A model generated the notes under the pieces. The model saw only the letters and a list, made by a program, of their open reading frames with translations, was not told the origin of the DNA and did not search any database. 64,000 nucleotides of DNA from Natrinema zhouii (GTDB taxonomy: Archaea; Halobacteriota; Halobacteria; Halobacteriales; Natrialbaceae), in NCBI RefSeq assembly GCF_013456555.2, contig NZ_CP084882.1:310001-374000 (forward strand). Reading direction: 5' to 3'. Each line of letters starts with the position of its first letter. Within the stretch, counting starts at the first letter, position 1. A program made the position numbers and the translations under genes. This document shows positions 18,105 through 26,646 of the stretch, one piece after another.

Positions 18105-20585
18105 ATGACAGAACCATCTCGATCCGAACCGAACTCGGCCGGCACGACTGGCGGAACCGATACCAAACAGCCGCTGGACTTCACCGCTACGAGCACCGAG
18201 GATGCCGAAACCCCGGCAGGAAGTTGTACGCTTTGTGGTCTCGTGACGCCATCCCCACCTGTTACTGACCCGAACGTCGCTGGAACGTTTTGTTGTGCCG
18301 GCTGTCTCGAGGTCCACCGCACGCTCGACAATGTCGATACAAACGCTGATGCTGTCCGCGACCGCGCGGCGAGCGAGTCGTCGAATCTGGACGACCTTGA
18401 AGGAGAGGACGCCTTCCTCAGCGTTGACGGGATGCACTGTGCAACCTGCGAAGCGTTCCTCGAGACGCAAGCGATAACCACTGAGGGAATTCTCGGAAGC
18501 GAGGCGAGTTACGCTACGGATACAATCCGATTGGTGTATAATCCCGACGTTATCGACGATGGTCAACTTTCCGAGGTTATCTCGGGGTACGGCTATGACG
18601 CTCGCGAGCAAACGGACGAGTCGAACGAGGAACCGCGAGACGCTGCGCTCGTAAAGTTTCTGATCGGTGGTGGGTTGTTCGGGATGATGGTGATGGTCTG
18701 GTACGGTGTTTTCCTGTACCCGACCTACTTCGGGTATGAGCCGCTGGCCGAGTTCGGGAGCTACGACGGCTACTATGTCGGCGTGAATATCTGGCTCATG
18801 ACCTCGTTTGTTCTCTTCTATACGGGGTATCCTATCCTGCGAGGTGCGTACGTTAGTCTCCGGGCAGGAATGCCGAACATGGATCTCCTCGTCTCGCTGG
18901 CAGCGGTTGGTGCCTATACGTACAGCACCATCGCGATGGTACTCGGCCGAACAGACCTGTACTTTGATGTCTCGGTCGCAATCATCCTCGTAGTCAGCGC
19001 GGGAACCTACTACGAAAGCCGGATAAAACGCCGTGCCGCGGGATTACTGTCCGATCTCACCGAAACACAAGTTGACGAAGCCCGCCTAGCCGATAACGGT
19101 GAGACGGTCCCACTCTCGGCAGTTGAGTCCGGTGAACAGTTGCTCGTCCGTCCGGGCGAGCGCGTCCCGCTTAACGGAACCGTCTGCGAGGGTCAAGCGG
19201 CTGTCGACGAATCGCTGATCACCGGCGAGTCCCTACCTGTAACAAAGAAGGTCGGGGATCCCGTCCGCGGCGGTACCGTCGTCACGGACGCAGCAGTCGT
19301 TATCGAGGTTGGTGAAAGCGTCGAGAGCACGCATGATCGGTTGATCTCCCTGCTCTGGTCGATTCAGAGCGCCCGTCCAGGTATCCAGCGACTTGCGGAC
19401 AGACTTGCGACGGTTTTCGTCCCGATTGCCGTCGGACTTGCGTCGGTCGCGACGATCGCGTTGCTCGCGACTGGCTCGAGTCTGGGGACAGCAGTGTTGG
19501 TCGGATTATCGGTCGTAATCGTCTCCTGTCCGTGCGCACTGGGTCTCGCGACGCCGTTAGCGATCGCATCAGGCGTCCAGACCGCAGCACGACGGGGGAT
19601 CGTCGTCGTGACAGAGACGTTTTTTGAGGATGCTCCTGATGTCGATATTGTCGTTCTTGACAAGACAGGTACCCTCACCGAGGGACAAATGTCCGTCACA
19701 GCCGTCCACAGTGCCCAAACTGGAGCCGAGGACTCGACGACAGCAATCACTGACGAGATTTTACACCGCGCTGGATCCGTCGAAGCGTTTTCTAAGCATC
19801 CGATCGCCCACGCGATCGCTGATGAAGCATTTGAGGACTGCGAACGCGACTCCATCGTGAACGTAGACGAATTCGAACGGGAACCTCGAGGCGTTAGTGG
19901 CGTCGTCGACGGTGAACGGGTATTCGTCGGCCACCCGGAATTCGTCCGCGAGCACGGCATGTCGATACCGTCGTCACTCGAGCCTCAAATCGAGTCCGTC
20001 CGATCTGACGGCGGCGTACCGGTTGCCGTCGGTTGGCGAAACCACGTACGCGGTGTCATCGTGGTACGCGATTCGCTTCGCGAGAACTTGCACCGCGTAA
20101 TCGATCGGCTGGCAGCTGATCGCGAGGTCGTCGTTCTCACTGGCGACGAGGGCGCAGTGGCCGATCGGTTCCGGGATATCAACGGCGTCGACAAGGTCTT
20201 CGCGGCGGTCCCGCCGGAGGCCAAAGCCGAAACGATACGTCGTCTTCGCACACGTGGGACAGTCGCGATGATCGGCGATGGAAGTAACGATGCGCCTGCT
20301 CTGGCCGCTGCGGATGTCGGGATTGCAATGGGGAGCGGCACAGATCTCGCGATTGACGCCGCAGACGCCGTGATCCTCGGCGATGACCTCACCGCCATCA
20401 TTGACCTCCTTGACGTCGCCTCGGGAACATATCGGCGCATCCGGCAGAACCTCGGCTGGGCGTTCGCGTACAACGCGATAGCCATTCCGCTCGCGATTTC
20501 CGGCTTCCTGAATCCGCTGTTCGCGGCAGTCGCGATGGGAATGAGTAGTCTACTCGTCGTCGTCAATTCTTCGCGACAACTGTGA
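18105..20585 (+). CDS. Copper-translocating P1B-type ATPase, oxidase-assembly type
   Basis: 826 aa. The N terminus has a cysteine module (CTLC at 41-44, CCAGC at 63-67) as in CcoI/FixI-like ATPases, then one HMA domain with GMHCATC (109-115). Membrane and catalytic landmarks follow: SCPCALGLATPLA (CPC in helix 6, about residue 475), DKTGTLTEGQ (phosphorylated Asp about 519), SKHPIAHA (the HP motif) and GDGSNDAPALAAADVG. CPC with this N-terminal Cys module indicates Cu(I) transport, probably export for loading of the oxidase copper sites. It sits immediately downstream of the SafE-like gene and faces the ba3 oxidase operon. Paralogue at 49111-51543. Confidence 0.9.
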   Translation: MTEPSRSEPNSAGTTGGTDTKQPLDFTATSTEDAETPAGSCTLCGLVTPSPPVTDPNVAGTFCCAGCLEVHRTLDNVDTNADAVRDRAASESSNLDDLEGEDAFLSVDGMHCATCEAFLETQAITTEGILGSEASYATDTIRLVYNPDVIDDGQLSEVISGYGYDAREQTDESNEEPRDAALVKFLIGGGLFGMMVMVWYGVFLYPTYFGYEPLAEFGSYDGYYVGVNIWLMTSFVLFYTGYPILRGAYVSLRAGMPNMDLLVSLAAVGAYTYSTIAMVLGRTDLYFDVSVAIILVVSAGTYYESRIKRRAAGLLSDLTETQVDEARLADNGETVPLSAVESGEQLLVRPGERVPLNGTVCEGQAAVDESLITGESLPVTKKVGDPVRGGTVVTDAAVVIEVGESVESTHDRLISLLWSIQSARPGIQRLADRLATVFVPIAVGLASVATIALLATGSSLGTAVLVGLSVVIVSCPCALGLATPLAIASGVQTAARRGIVVVTETFFEDAPDVDIVVLDKTGTLTEGQMSVTAVHSAQTGAEDSTTAITDEILHRAGSVEAFSKHPIAHAIADEAFEDCERDSIVNVDEFEREPRGVSGVVDGERVFVGHPEFVREHGMSIPSSLEPQIESVRSDGGVPVAVGWRNHVRGVIVVRDSLRENLHRVIDRLAADREVVVLTGDEGAVADRFRDINGVDKVFAAVPPEAKAETIRRLRTRGTVAMIGDGSNDAPALAAADVGIAMGSGTDLAIDAADAVILGDDLTAIIDLLDVASGTYRRIRQNLGWAFAYNAIAIPLAISGFLNPLFAAVAMGMSSLLVVVNSSRQL

Positions 20586-20743
20586 GGGAATACGTGTTTG
20601 CACTTCGGTCTTGGATATCATCAGTCACAGTACCGGCCAACCTCACCTCTCGAGCCCTCTCCGAACAAGACGACATGTGTTGATCACGAAATCGATTCAG
20701 CATCGAACGGTGGCAGTGCCACACTGGTCGACGAGGCTTTCAG

Positions 20744-20956
20744 TCATTTGTCGCGAAAGTACTCTAAATCAGATAATTGTTTGGCGGTCGGCCACACCGC
20801 CCACAAGAGAAGTGTCCCGATCGCGACCAGTCCGATAATCGCCGCTTGGAGCGGTGAGATTCCGATGCCGAAGAACGCGAGGATAGTACGCCCCTCGACG
20901 AGAGCAACGAGAATCAGAGCGATGAGGATCAACAATGTAGCAAAGGAGATGCGCAT
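20744..20956 (-). CDS. Small hydrophobic protein, CbaC-like
   Basis: 70 aa with two membrane helices (about residues 4-22 and 35-55), beginning MRISFATLLILIALI. The start codon overlaps the stop of the oxidase subunit I gene by one base (TGATG), so it is the last gene of the oxidase operon. Haloarchaeal ba3 oxidase operons carry a small hydrophobic gene called cbaC in this position; I assign it by position, size and the start of the sequence. Function is unknown, probably a structural or assembly subunit. Confidence 0.65.
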   Translation of the reverse strand: MRISFATLLILIALILVALVEGRTILAFFGIGISPLQAAIIGLVAIGTLLLWAVWPTAKQLSDLEYFRDK

Positions 20957-22710
20957 CAGATTGGGACAACTTCGATAGCCGACAGTACGTATTGTAGAAT
21001 CTTGAGGCCATCGATAAAGACAGGGAATGGATTGACATCAGGGCCCAAGAGACCGCCTTGGCTTATGATGGCGGCCAGCGGAAGCGTATACGCGAGGGCG
21101 ACCAGCACGAGAGCAATCGCCGTCCATAAACGCAGATTATCGAGGACTCGTGGCGAGTCCTCTGGACCGGACAGCGCTGGTGGGATCGTCCCGTCGACGA
21201 TTGGTTCGCTATCGGTATTGAACACCGTTAGGAGCAGCAGTCCGAGAAAGAGCATCGCGGAGATGAACAATAGTATTCCGCCGAGGGCGATCTGAGCGTT
21301 GAGTTCGGCCATCGATCCGACACCGACATCGTACTCGAAACCATACTGCGGTTCCGCCGTGCGGCGCGGAACGCCGAAAAGGCCGGCTCGGTACATCGAG
21401 TTCGTCATGAACACGATGCCGATAAACCAGAGCACAACCTGAACGAGAGCAACCCGCCGGCTGATGAGTCTATTTCCGGTTAGTTGGGGGATGAGCCAGT
21501 ACGTGCCAGCCATGAATGTCAGCGCGCTTGCGGTGCCGACCTGCGTGTGAATATGACCGGAGATCCACAACGTGTTGTGGACGAGGTAATTGATGTTCAT
21601 TCCCGCGTTGACGATACCGGTGAATCCGCCGAACGCAAACACCGCGCCGGCCAGTGCCATGCCGGTGAATGCCGGATTTCGCCACGGGAGGGCTCGTAAC
21701 CAACCGAACGTCCCCTCGCCACCCAGCTGACGTGCACCGTGTTCCATACTGGCGACGACGGTGAATGCTGTCAGTAAACTGGGTAACAAGAGGAACATCG
21801 TGTTCGTCATCGCTATAAATTTGAACCCTTCCGCTATGCCAGGATCGAGATATTGATGGTGGATTCCGACCGGCGTCGACAGCAAGACGAACAGGATAAA
21901 CACGACTCTGGCGAGCGGATCACTGAACAGTCTTCCGCCGGAGACCTTCGGCAACACGTTATACCACAGCAGATACGCCGGCAACACCCAGAAGTAGACA
22001 ACCATGTGGCCAAAGTACCAAAACAGCGTTCGCGTTAGCAGCGGATTGACGCTCTCGATGATTCCCAGTGACCACGGGAGGAGAAATACCACGATTGCGA
22101 CCACGACGCCGATCGACCCGAGGTACCACATGATCATGGTCGTCAGCACCATGAACGTCGGCAGCGGGATCCGCTCGTCGGGATGGTTTCCTTTCCAGAC
22201 CCACCACGTCCGGAACCAGTCGGCTCCCGCGAGCCAGATTCCGATGAAAAAGGTGGCAAGTCCCGCATAAAACAGCGGATGGGCTTGCAACGGTGCGTAG
22301 AACGTAAAGAGAACGTCTGCGCTCAGTTCCGAGCCAAGGACCATTGGGGGGTCGTCTAGAAATCCTGCAAGTATGGAAATCGCGACGAGAAGCGTACCGA
22401 TCGACATGAGTCCATACCACGTCCAACTGATTCGCATATCGACGGGGCCTCGCTCGAGGCTGACGGTCACCGCCCATTGATAGAGTCCAACGAGGAAGAA
22501 AATTGCGAATGTGATGACAAGGAAGACACCATGCCCAGTTAGAACCGTATAGTACGTCTCCGATTCAAGAAATCGAAACACATCGGTCCGGTGAAGCGCC
22601 TGGATGAGCCCGAAGAGTGCCCCGACGCCGAACGCGGTGAACGCAGTCAGAAAGGCGGCTCGAACGAGTCGAGCTTGTGCGGGATACTCGTCAACAAACA
22701 GTGCAGTCAC
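20956..22710 (-). CDS. cbaA: Cytochrome ba3-type oxidase subunit I
   Basis: 584 aa, about 13 membrane helices. Heme-copper ligands of the B family are visible. These are an early His (VLTGHGVFLVITFA) for the low-spin heme; WYFGHMVVYFWVLPAYLLW with the CuB His and the Tyr of the cross-link; the CuB His pair in PVGIHHQYLDP; and the later GHIHTQVGTA with heme ligands. The enzyme reduces O2 to water at the membrane and pumps protons. It overlaps the subunit II gene by 4 bases. Next to it, convergently, lie the copper ATPase and SafE-like genes that would supply CuB and CuA. It would help respiration at low oxygen, as known for B-family oxidases. Confidence 0.9.
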   Translation of the reverse strand: MTALFVDEYPAQARLVRAAFLTAFTAFGVGALFGLIQALHRTDVFRFLESETYYTVLTGHGVFLVITFAIFFLVGLYQWAVTVSLERGPVDMRISWTWYGLMSIGTLLVAISILAGFLDDPPMVLGSELSADVLFTFYAPLQAHPLFYAGLATFFIGIWLAGADWFRTWWVWKGNHPDERIPLPTFMVLTTMIMWYLGSIGVVVAIVVFLLPWSLGIIESVNPLLTRTLFWYFGHMVVYFWVLPAYLLWYNVLPKVSGGRLFSDPLARVVFILFVLLSTPVGIHHQYLDPGIAEGFKFIAMTNTMFLLLPSLLTAFTVVASMEHGARQLGGEGTFGWLRALPWRNPAFTGMALAGAVFAFGGFTGIVNAGMNINYLVHNTLWISGHIHTQVGTASALTFMAGTYWLIPQLTGNRLISRRVALVQVVLWFIGIVFMTNSMYRAGLFGVPRRTAEPQYGFEYDVGVGSMAELNAQIALGGILLFISAMLFLGLLLLTVFNTDSEPIVDGTIPPALSGPEDSPRVLDNLRLWTAIALVLVALAYTLPLAAIISQGGLLGPDVNPFPVFIDGLKILQYVLSAIEVVPI

Positions 22711-23564
22711 GTCCCGCCACCTCCGTTAGTCTCGTTCGTATTGTTGTCTGCACTATCATCACCATCGCCGTCAGAGTCGGTTTCGTTGCCGCCCGTTCCT
22801 TGGGGTTCGACCGTCACAGTCCCGGTTTCTTCGTATCCGTCGACGGAGACAGTCCAGTCGTGGTCTCCCTCATCGAGGTCTTCGCTATCGACGGTAATCG
22901 AGATGTTTTCAGTACTGTCTCCCTCGACGGTGATGTCCTGCTGGATCGTTTCGTTGCTGATTTCGGTATCAACCGTCGTCTCGAGGGGCTCGTGTTCGCC
23001 GTTCTCGATCGTCGCCGTCAGTTCGACGTCCGCTCCCGGTTCGACGGACTCCGGTGCTTCGACGGTCAGTTCGGTCAGATCGAACTCGTCTTCGGGCTGG
23101 ACGATCAGTTCACTTTCCATATCGTGGTGGCCAGCACCGCAGTACTCGTTACAGATGATACCGTACTCACCGGGCTCGTTGAACTCGACGGTCAGTTGCG
23201 CGATCTCTCCGGGAATAACCATCGTATTGATGTTCGTTCCGGGGATGGAGAAACCGTGGACGACGTCCGAGCTCGTCACGTAGAACGTGACCTCACTGTC
23301 AGCGGGAACCTCGATCGGATCGGGCTGAAAGATCCACGTCTGCGCGATAACGTACGCTTCGTATTCGTCCTCGCCGACCTGTTCGACGCGCGGCTCCCCA
23401 AACCGATCATCGTCTCCGATATCGTCTGGTGCGATCGTCGATTCGTCGTCACCGATCATCGTGATTCCGAGTCCGACCGATCCGTAGGTGATCGTCAAGA
23501 TGAAGCCGACGATCAATACCATCGATGCGACGAGCCACAACTTTTCGTAGGCGTGGATCTTCAT
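22707..23564 (-). CDS. cbaB: Cytochrome ba3-type oxidase subunit II (CuA)
   Basis: 285 aa. One N-terminal membrane anchor (LVASMVLIVGFILTITYG) is followed by a cupredoxin domain with the CuA site. The first His is in VVHGFSIPGTNI, and CNEYCGAGHHDM supplies both Cys, the second His and the Met. Unusually long for the family: after the CuA motif (about residue 155) there is a further 115-residue extension, an Ig/CARDB-like beta domain (VTVEGDSTENISITV) and an acidic Asn/Asp/Gly tail, all outside the membrane. It starts 3 bases after the small subunit gene and overlaps subunit I. Confidence 0.88.
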   Translation of the reverse strand: MKIHAYEKLWLVASMVLIVGFILTITYGSVGLGITMIGDDESTIAPDDIGDDDRFGEPRVEQVGEDEYEAYVIAQTWIFQPDPIEVPADSEVTFYVTSSDVVHGFSIPGTNINTMVIPGEIAQLTVEFNEPGEYGIICNEYCGAGHHDMESELIVQPEDEFDLTELTVEAPESVEPGADVELTATIENGEHEPLETTVDTEISNETIQQDITVEGDSTENISITVDSEDLDEGDHDWTVSVDGYEETGTVTVEPQGTGGNETDSDGDGDDSADNNTNETNGGGGT

Positions 23565-23567
23565 CTC

Positions 23568-23750
23568 TTATAAACTCACCAAGAAACCGAGTAGTCCGAT
23601 TACCGTTGGTCCGTTTCCAAGAAATTCGACGAAGTACGTGAACAGCCACATCAGCGTCAGCACTACGAAGTACAGCACGATCAGGGCGAGCGTCCCTCGA
23701 GGATCAAACTCGTTGTGGCCGAGTTCTCTCGAGATCGATGCCTTGTCCAT
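23568..23750 (-). CDS. cbaD: Small ba3 oxidase subunit, CbaD-like
   Basis: 60 aa from the ATG at 23750, with one membrane helix pair (LALIVLYFVVLTLMWLFTYF then TVIGLLGFLVSL). 'FDPRGTLALIVLYF' and FVEFLGNGPTV are typical of the first small gene of haloarchaeal ba3 operons. A TATA-like TTTATGG lies 25-31 bases upstream of this ATG, which fits a leaderless transcript and supports this start over two in-frame Met codons further upstream. First gene of cbaD-cbaB-cbaA-cbaC. Confidence 0.75.
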   Translation of the reverse strand: MDKASISRELGHNEFDPRGTLALIVLYFVVLTLMWLFTYFVEFLGNGPTVIGLLGFLVSL

Positions 23751-23759
23751 GGATTTCCC

Positions 23760-23789
23760 CACCACAAATTGGTCCATAAATATGTGGTG
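23760..23789 (-). promoter_or_regulatory. Inverted repeat around the ba3 operon TATA box
   Basis: CACCACA and TGTGGTG, 16 bases apart, form a perfect 7-bp inverted repeat that encloses the TATA-like element (TTTATGG on the minus strand) 25-31 bases before the cbaD start. The arrangement, a dyad with both arms flanking the TATA box, is what a repressor or activator operator would look like in a leaderless haloarchaeal promoter. The regulator is unknown. Confidence 0.5.
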
Positions 23790-23964
23790 AATACCCATGA
23801 TATCCCAATATACATGAGCCCTTACAGTACTGTACGACACTCTCTTTATACATACATTTAATATCGTATATCGGTGTATATATAAGAAAACTATGTAAAC
23901 GGCTGCGACAAAAGGGGCGAAACCGTCGATCCGCATTATCCGTCTAAGAGGGACGAACGACAAA

Positions 23965-24600
23965 TTATCGGGTCGTTCGTCCCAGCACTTTCGCGAGTGA
24001 GAGGAGAAAGCCCAACCCTGCCTTGACGTCCGGATTGCGCAACGCCTTCACGACTCCGATCGGACCGACGAATTCCGCCGGTTCGGAACCAGCCTCGCCG
24101 ACGGCCTCGAGCAGCGACTCGAGCGTCCGGGCCACGTCGTCGTCCATCGCGGTGTCGGCGACCTCCCCCAGTCGCGTCCCGGTCGCCGCGAGGTCGGTCA
24201 CCATCTCGTCGTCCATCGCATTCGATGCGAGCGCGAGTAGGTCCGCCATCGCCAGCAGGTCGTCGAGCGCGCCCGACCGCTGCAGGCGGGCGAGGGCCTC
24301 GATCGCGTCGGCTAGATCGTCAGCGTTCTCGCCGGTGGCTTCGCCGAGTCGCGCGGCCTCGGGCGTCGCTAACCCGTCCGCTGCGGCGCCGAGGTTCGTC
24401 GTCGTCTCGGCGAAGTCCTCGATCATCCGGTCGTCCATCGCAGTGGTCGCGAGGTCCGCGGTGTCGAGCAGTTCGTTGACGACGCCGAGGTGCTCTATGA
24501 ACCGGGCGACCTCGTCGGGATTGTCGGCGACGAGTTGCTCGAGAGTCGGCTTTCCGGCGTCGGCGGTCTCGTTCGCGGGCTCAGGTTCAGATTCGGACAT
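23965..24600 (-). CDS. DUF1641-family protein
   Basis: 211 aa, acidic, helical and Ala/Leu/Asp-rich, with imperfect internal repeats (TAMDDRMIEDFAETTTNLG, NAMDDEMVTDLAATGTRLG, TAMDDDVARTLESLL). The C-terminal GVVKALRNPDVKAGLGFLL segment is the hallmark of DUF1641 proteins (COG2427), usually found with sulfide:quinone-reductase-like flavoproteins or formate dehydrogenases. The ATG at 24600 directly abuts the stop of the upstream flavoprotein gene. Probably an accessory protein of that oxidoreductase; its biochemical role is not established. Confidence 0.8.
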   Translation of the reverse strand: MSESEPEPANETADAGKPTLEQLVADNPDEVARFIEHLGVVNELLDTADLATTAMDDRMIEDFAETTTNLGAAADGLATPEAARLGEATGENADDLADAIEALARLQRSGALDDLLAMADLLALASNAMDDEMVTDLAATGTRLGEVADTAMDDDVARTLESLLEAVGEAGSEPAEFVGPIGVVKALRNPDVKAGLGFLLSLAKVLGRTTR

Positions 24601-25742
24601 CTACAGCAACCCCTGTGCGGTGAGCCAGTAGGACTCGTTGTAGCCGAGTTTCGCCCAGTGAAGCGGTTTCGACGGTTCGCGGACGGACGGCTCCTCGCCG
24701 GAGGAGAACTCGATGAACGTGGCCTCGTCCATCCCGGCCTCGAGGAAGCAGACGGTCTTCTCGTCGTAGGTCACCGTCGGCGTCTGCCCGCGGGCGCGGC
24801 TGGCGATCCGATCGGCGACGACGCCTGCCTCGTAGTGGGCGACGCTGCCGGCCTTGCTCGTCGGGACATCAGCGACGTCGCCGATCGTGTAGACGCCCTC
24901 GGCCGCCGTCGCCTCGAGCGTGTGCCTGTCGACGTCGACCCAGCCGTCCTCGCCCAGCCCCGCGTCGGTCACGAGGTCGCTGCCTCGGTGGGGCGGGATC
25001 GCCACGAGCAAGTCGTACTCGAGTTCGTTGCCCTCGACGGTTTCGATGACTTCCGCGTCCGGGTCGACCTCGTCGACGTTGAAGAACGTCTCGAGGGAGA
25101 TGTCGCGCTCCTCGAACAGGTCGGTCGCCCAGTCGGCGACCGACTCGAGGCCGTGGGCGCGGTTGATCGGGTGCGTGTAGGTGATCTCGATGTCCTCGCG
25201 ACGGCCCCGTTCGCGGAGCCAGTCATCGACCATCAGCGGGAACTCGACGGGCGCCGCCGGACACATGTGCGGGACGCCGACGACGCTCAGTACGAGGTGG
25301 CCCTTGGTGAAGTCGGCGAGTTCGTCCCGGAGCCGCTCGGCGCCGTCGGGGCCGTAGAAGTGGTGGCCGCCCTCGGCGAGTCCGGGTACGGCCTCGGGCT
25401 CGAGATTCGCACCGGTCACCAGCACGAGTTGATCGTAGTGCAGCGAGGTCGTCCGATCGGCGAAGGACAGGCGATTCCGCTCCGTATCGACGCCAGTTAC
25501 CTCCTCGATCGTCAGGGTGACGCGACGGTCGACCAGTTCCTCGATCGGCCGTTTCGCGTCGTCGACTGTCTTCTTCCCGAAGGGCACGTACAGGAACGTC
25601 GGCTTGTAGACGTGGTACGGATCGGCCGTGATCACCGGACCCCGACCTCGCCGGTCTCGATCTCGGTCTGTAGTTCGCTCGCGAGCCGATTCGCGAGGAC
25701 CGTCCCACCCGTTCCGCCGCCGACGATGGCGATTCGATGCAT
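24601..25742 (-). pseudogene. Sulfide:quinone-reductase-like flavoprotein, frameshifted
   Basis: The N terminus MHRIAIVGGGTGGTVLANRL (FAD-binding GxGxxG) starts at 25742 and continues for about 30 codons before a premature TGA. The rest (ITADPYHVYKPTFLYVPFGK onward, 344 codons) is in another frame. A one-base change around 25640-25650 would restore a protein of about 380 aa. In the second frame, LVTGANLEPEAVPGLAEGGH and YTIGDVADVPTSKAGSVAHYEA (second FAD motif) are intact. Family members oxidise sulfide or persulfide and reduce quinone at the membrane. Context of TusA and DUF1641 supports sulfur metabolism. It is either recently inactivated or a sequencing error, since the remaining frame is undamaged. 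Confidence 0.75.
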
Positions 25743-25743
25743 C

Positions 25744-25983
25744 TCAGTTGACCTCCAGGTAGATACTCCAGTACTCGTTGCGCTCCTCGATGTCGACCAG
25801 GTCGTAGCCGGCTTCCTCGAGCCACTCCGGAACGTCGGTCGTCGAGTTCCGTTCGGTGGGCTGAAGCTCGACCACGGTGCCGGCGTCAAGGCCTTTTACT
25901 TTCCCGATCAGGTCTATCAGCGGGCCTGGACACGATGCGTCTCGTGAGTCGATCGTCACGTCCGGATTGCGTGCGTCAGTCAT
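25744..25983 (-). CDS. TusA-family sulfurtransferase
   Basis: 79 aa from the ATG at 25983. The TusA fold is recognisable by DASCPGPLIDLIGKVK, with the single conserved sulfur-carrying Cys near residue 17, followed by the 'GTVVELQPTERNSTTDVPEW' strand-helix region. It would carry persulfide sulfur between proteins in the cytoplasm. The stop lies one base before the start of the flavoprotein gene. A SHOCT-domain remnant ends 8 bases inside its start region (ATGACTGA), suggesting the SHOCT gene was once the upstream member of this operon. Confidence 0.85.
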   Translation of the reverse strand: MTDARNPDVTIDSRDASCPGPLIDLIGKVKGLDAGTVVELQPTERNSTTDVPEWLEEAGYDLVDIEERNEYWSIYLEVN

Positions 25984-26087
25984 TGGTATAGGGTTGCAGA
26001 TTGCGTCGTCGTCGTTCGAACTCGTTTTCCGAGATCTCACTGCGTGCGTAGCGCTCGCGGAGTTCCTCTTCGCCGTCGCGGACGCGA
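25976..26087 (-). pseudogene. C-terminal SHOCT-domain remnant
   Basis: The minus-strand frame ending at 25976 reads EEELRERYARSEISENEFERR, a SHOCT domain (short C-terminal helical hairpin often found at the end of membrane or toxin-like proteins). Upstream of about 26088 the frame no longer resembles a protein of this type, because the DNA there encodes methionine synthase on the other strand. So the gene lost everything but its last 35-40 codons at a recombination joint. Its stop overlaps the TusA start, evidence of former co-translation. Confidence 0.6.
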
Positions 26088-26646
26088 TGCAAGCGGAGTA
26101 CGAACTGGTCGCCGAGACCGGAATGACCCTCCAGATCGACGCGCTCGAACTCCTCACCATCGGCCAGACGGCGGCCTACGCGGACGAACCGCTCGAGGAC
26201 GTCAAGGAAGCGACGCGCCTCCACGTCGAGGCGCTCAACGAGGCCCTCGAGAACATCCCCGCCGAGCAGGTCCGCCTCCACACCTGCTGGGGGAGCTACG
26301 AGGGCCCCCACCACCTTGACGCGGACCTCGTTGACCTCCTGCCGGAGATCTACGAGGCCGACATCACTGGACTGAGCGTCGAACAGGCCAACCCCCGCCA
26401 CCAGCACGAGAGTACCGCGCGTTCGCCGAGCAGCCGCTTCCCGACGGCTGGACGCTGATGCCCGGCGTCGTCGACGTCAAGACGAACATCATCGACCACC
26501 CGGAGACGATCGCGGACCGCCTCGAGCGCGTCGCGGACGCGGTCGACGAGTCAACGCCGATTGTTGCTGCGCCCGACTGCGGCTTCGGCACACAGGCCGG
26601 CCTCGGCATGGTCGACCCCGAGATCGCGTGGGCCAAACTCGAGGCG
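26088..26646 (+). pseudogene. Methionine synthase (MetE-type) internal/C-terminal fragment
   Basis: From AEYELVAETGMTLQID the plus strand encodes the core of archaeal cobalamin-independent methionine synthase: RLHTCWGSYEGPHHLDADL (zinc-binding His/Cys region) and TGLSVEQANPRHQHE. A 2-base insertion near 26411 then shifts the frame, which continues as MPGVVDVKTNIIDHPETI and APDCGFGTQAGLGMV, with the last zinc-ligand Cys. The N-terminal third is missing, the frame is broken, and the last few codons are replaced at a CTCGAG (26638-26643), where integrase sequence begins. Not functional. Confidence 0.75.

Noticed and set aside
22677..23573. 298-codon plus-strand frame
   Set aside because: Antisense of oxidase subunit II; its Asp/Arg/Val-rich text is a mirror of the real gene.
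24490..25947. 485-codon plus-strand frame
   Set aside because: Antisense to the flavoprotein and TusA genes; composition rich in Val, Arg, Gly with no family features.
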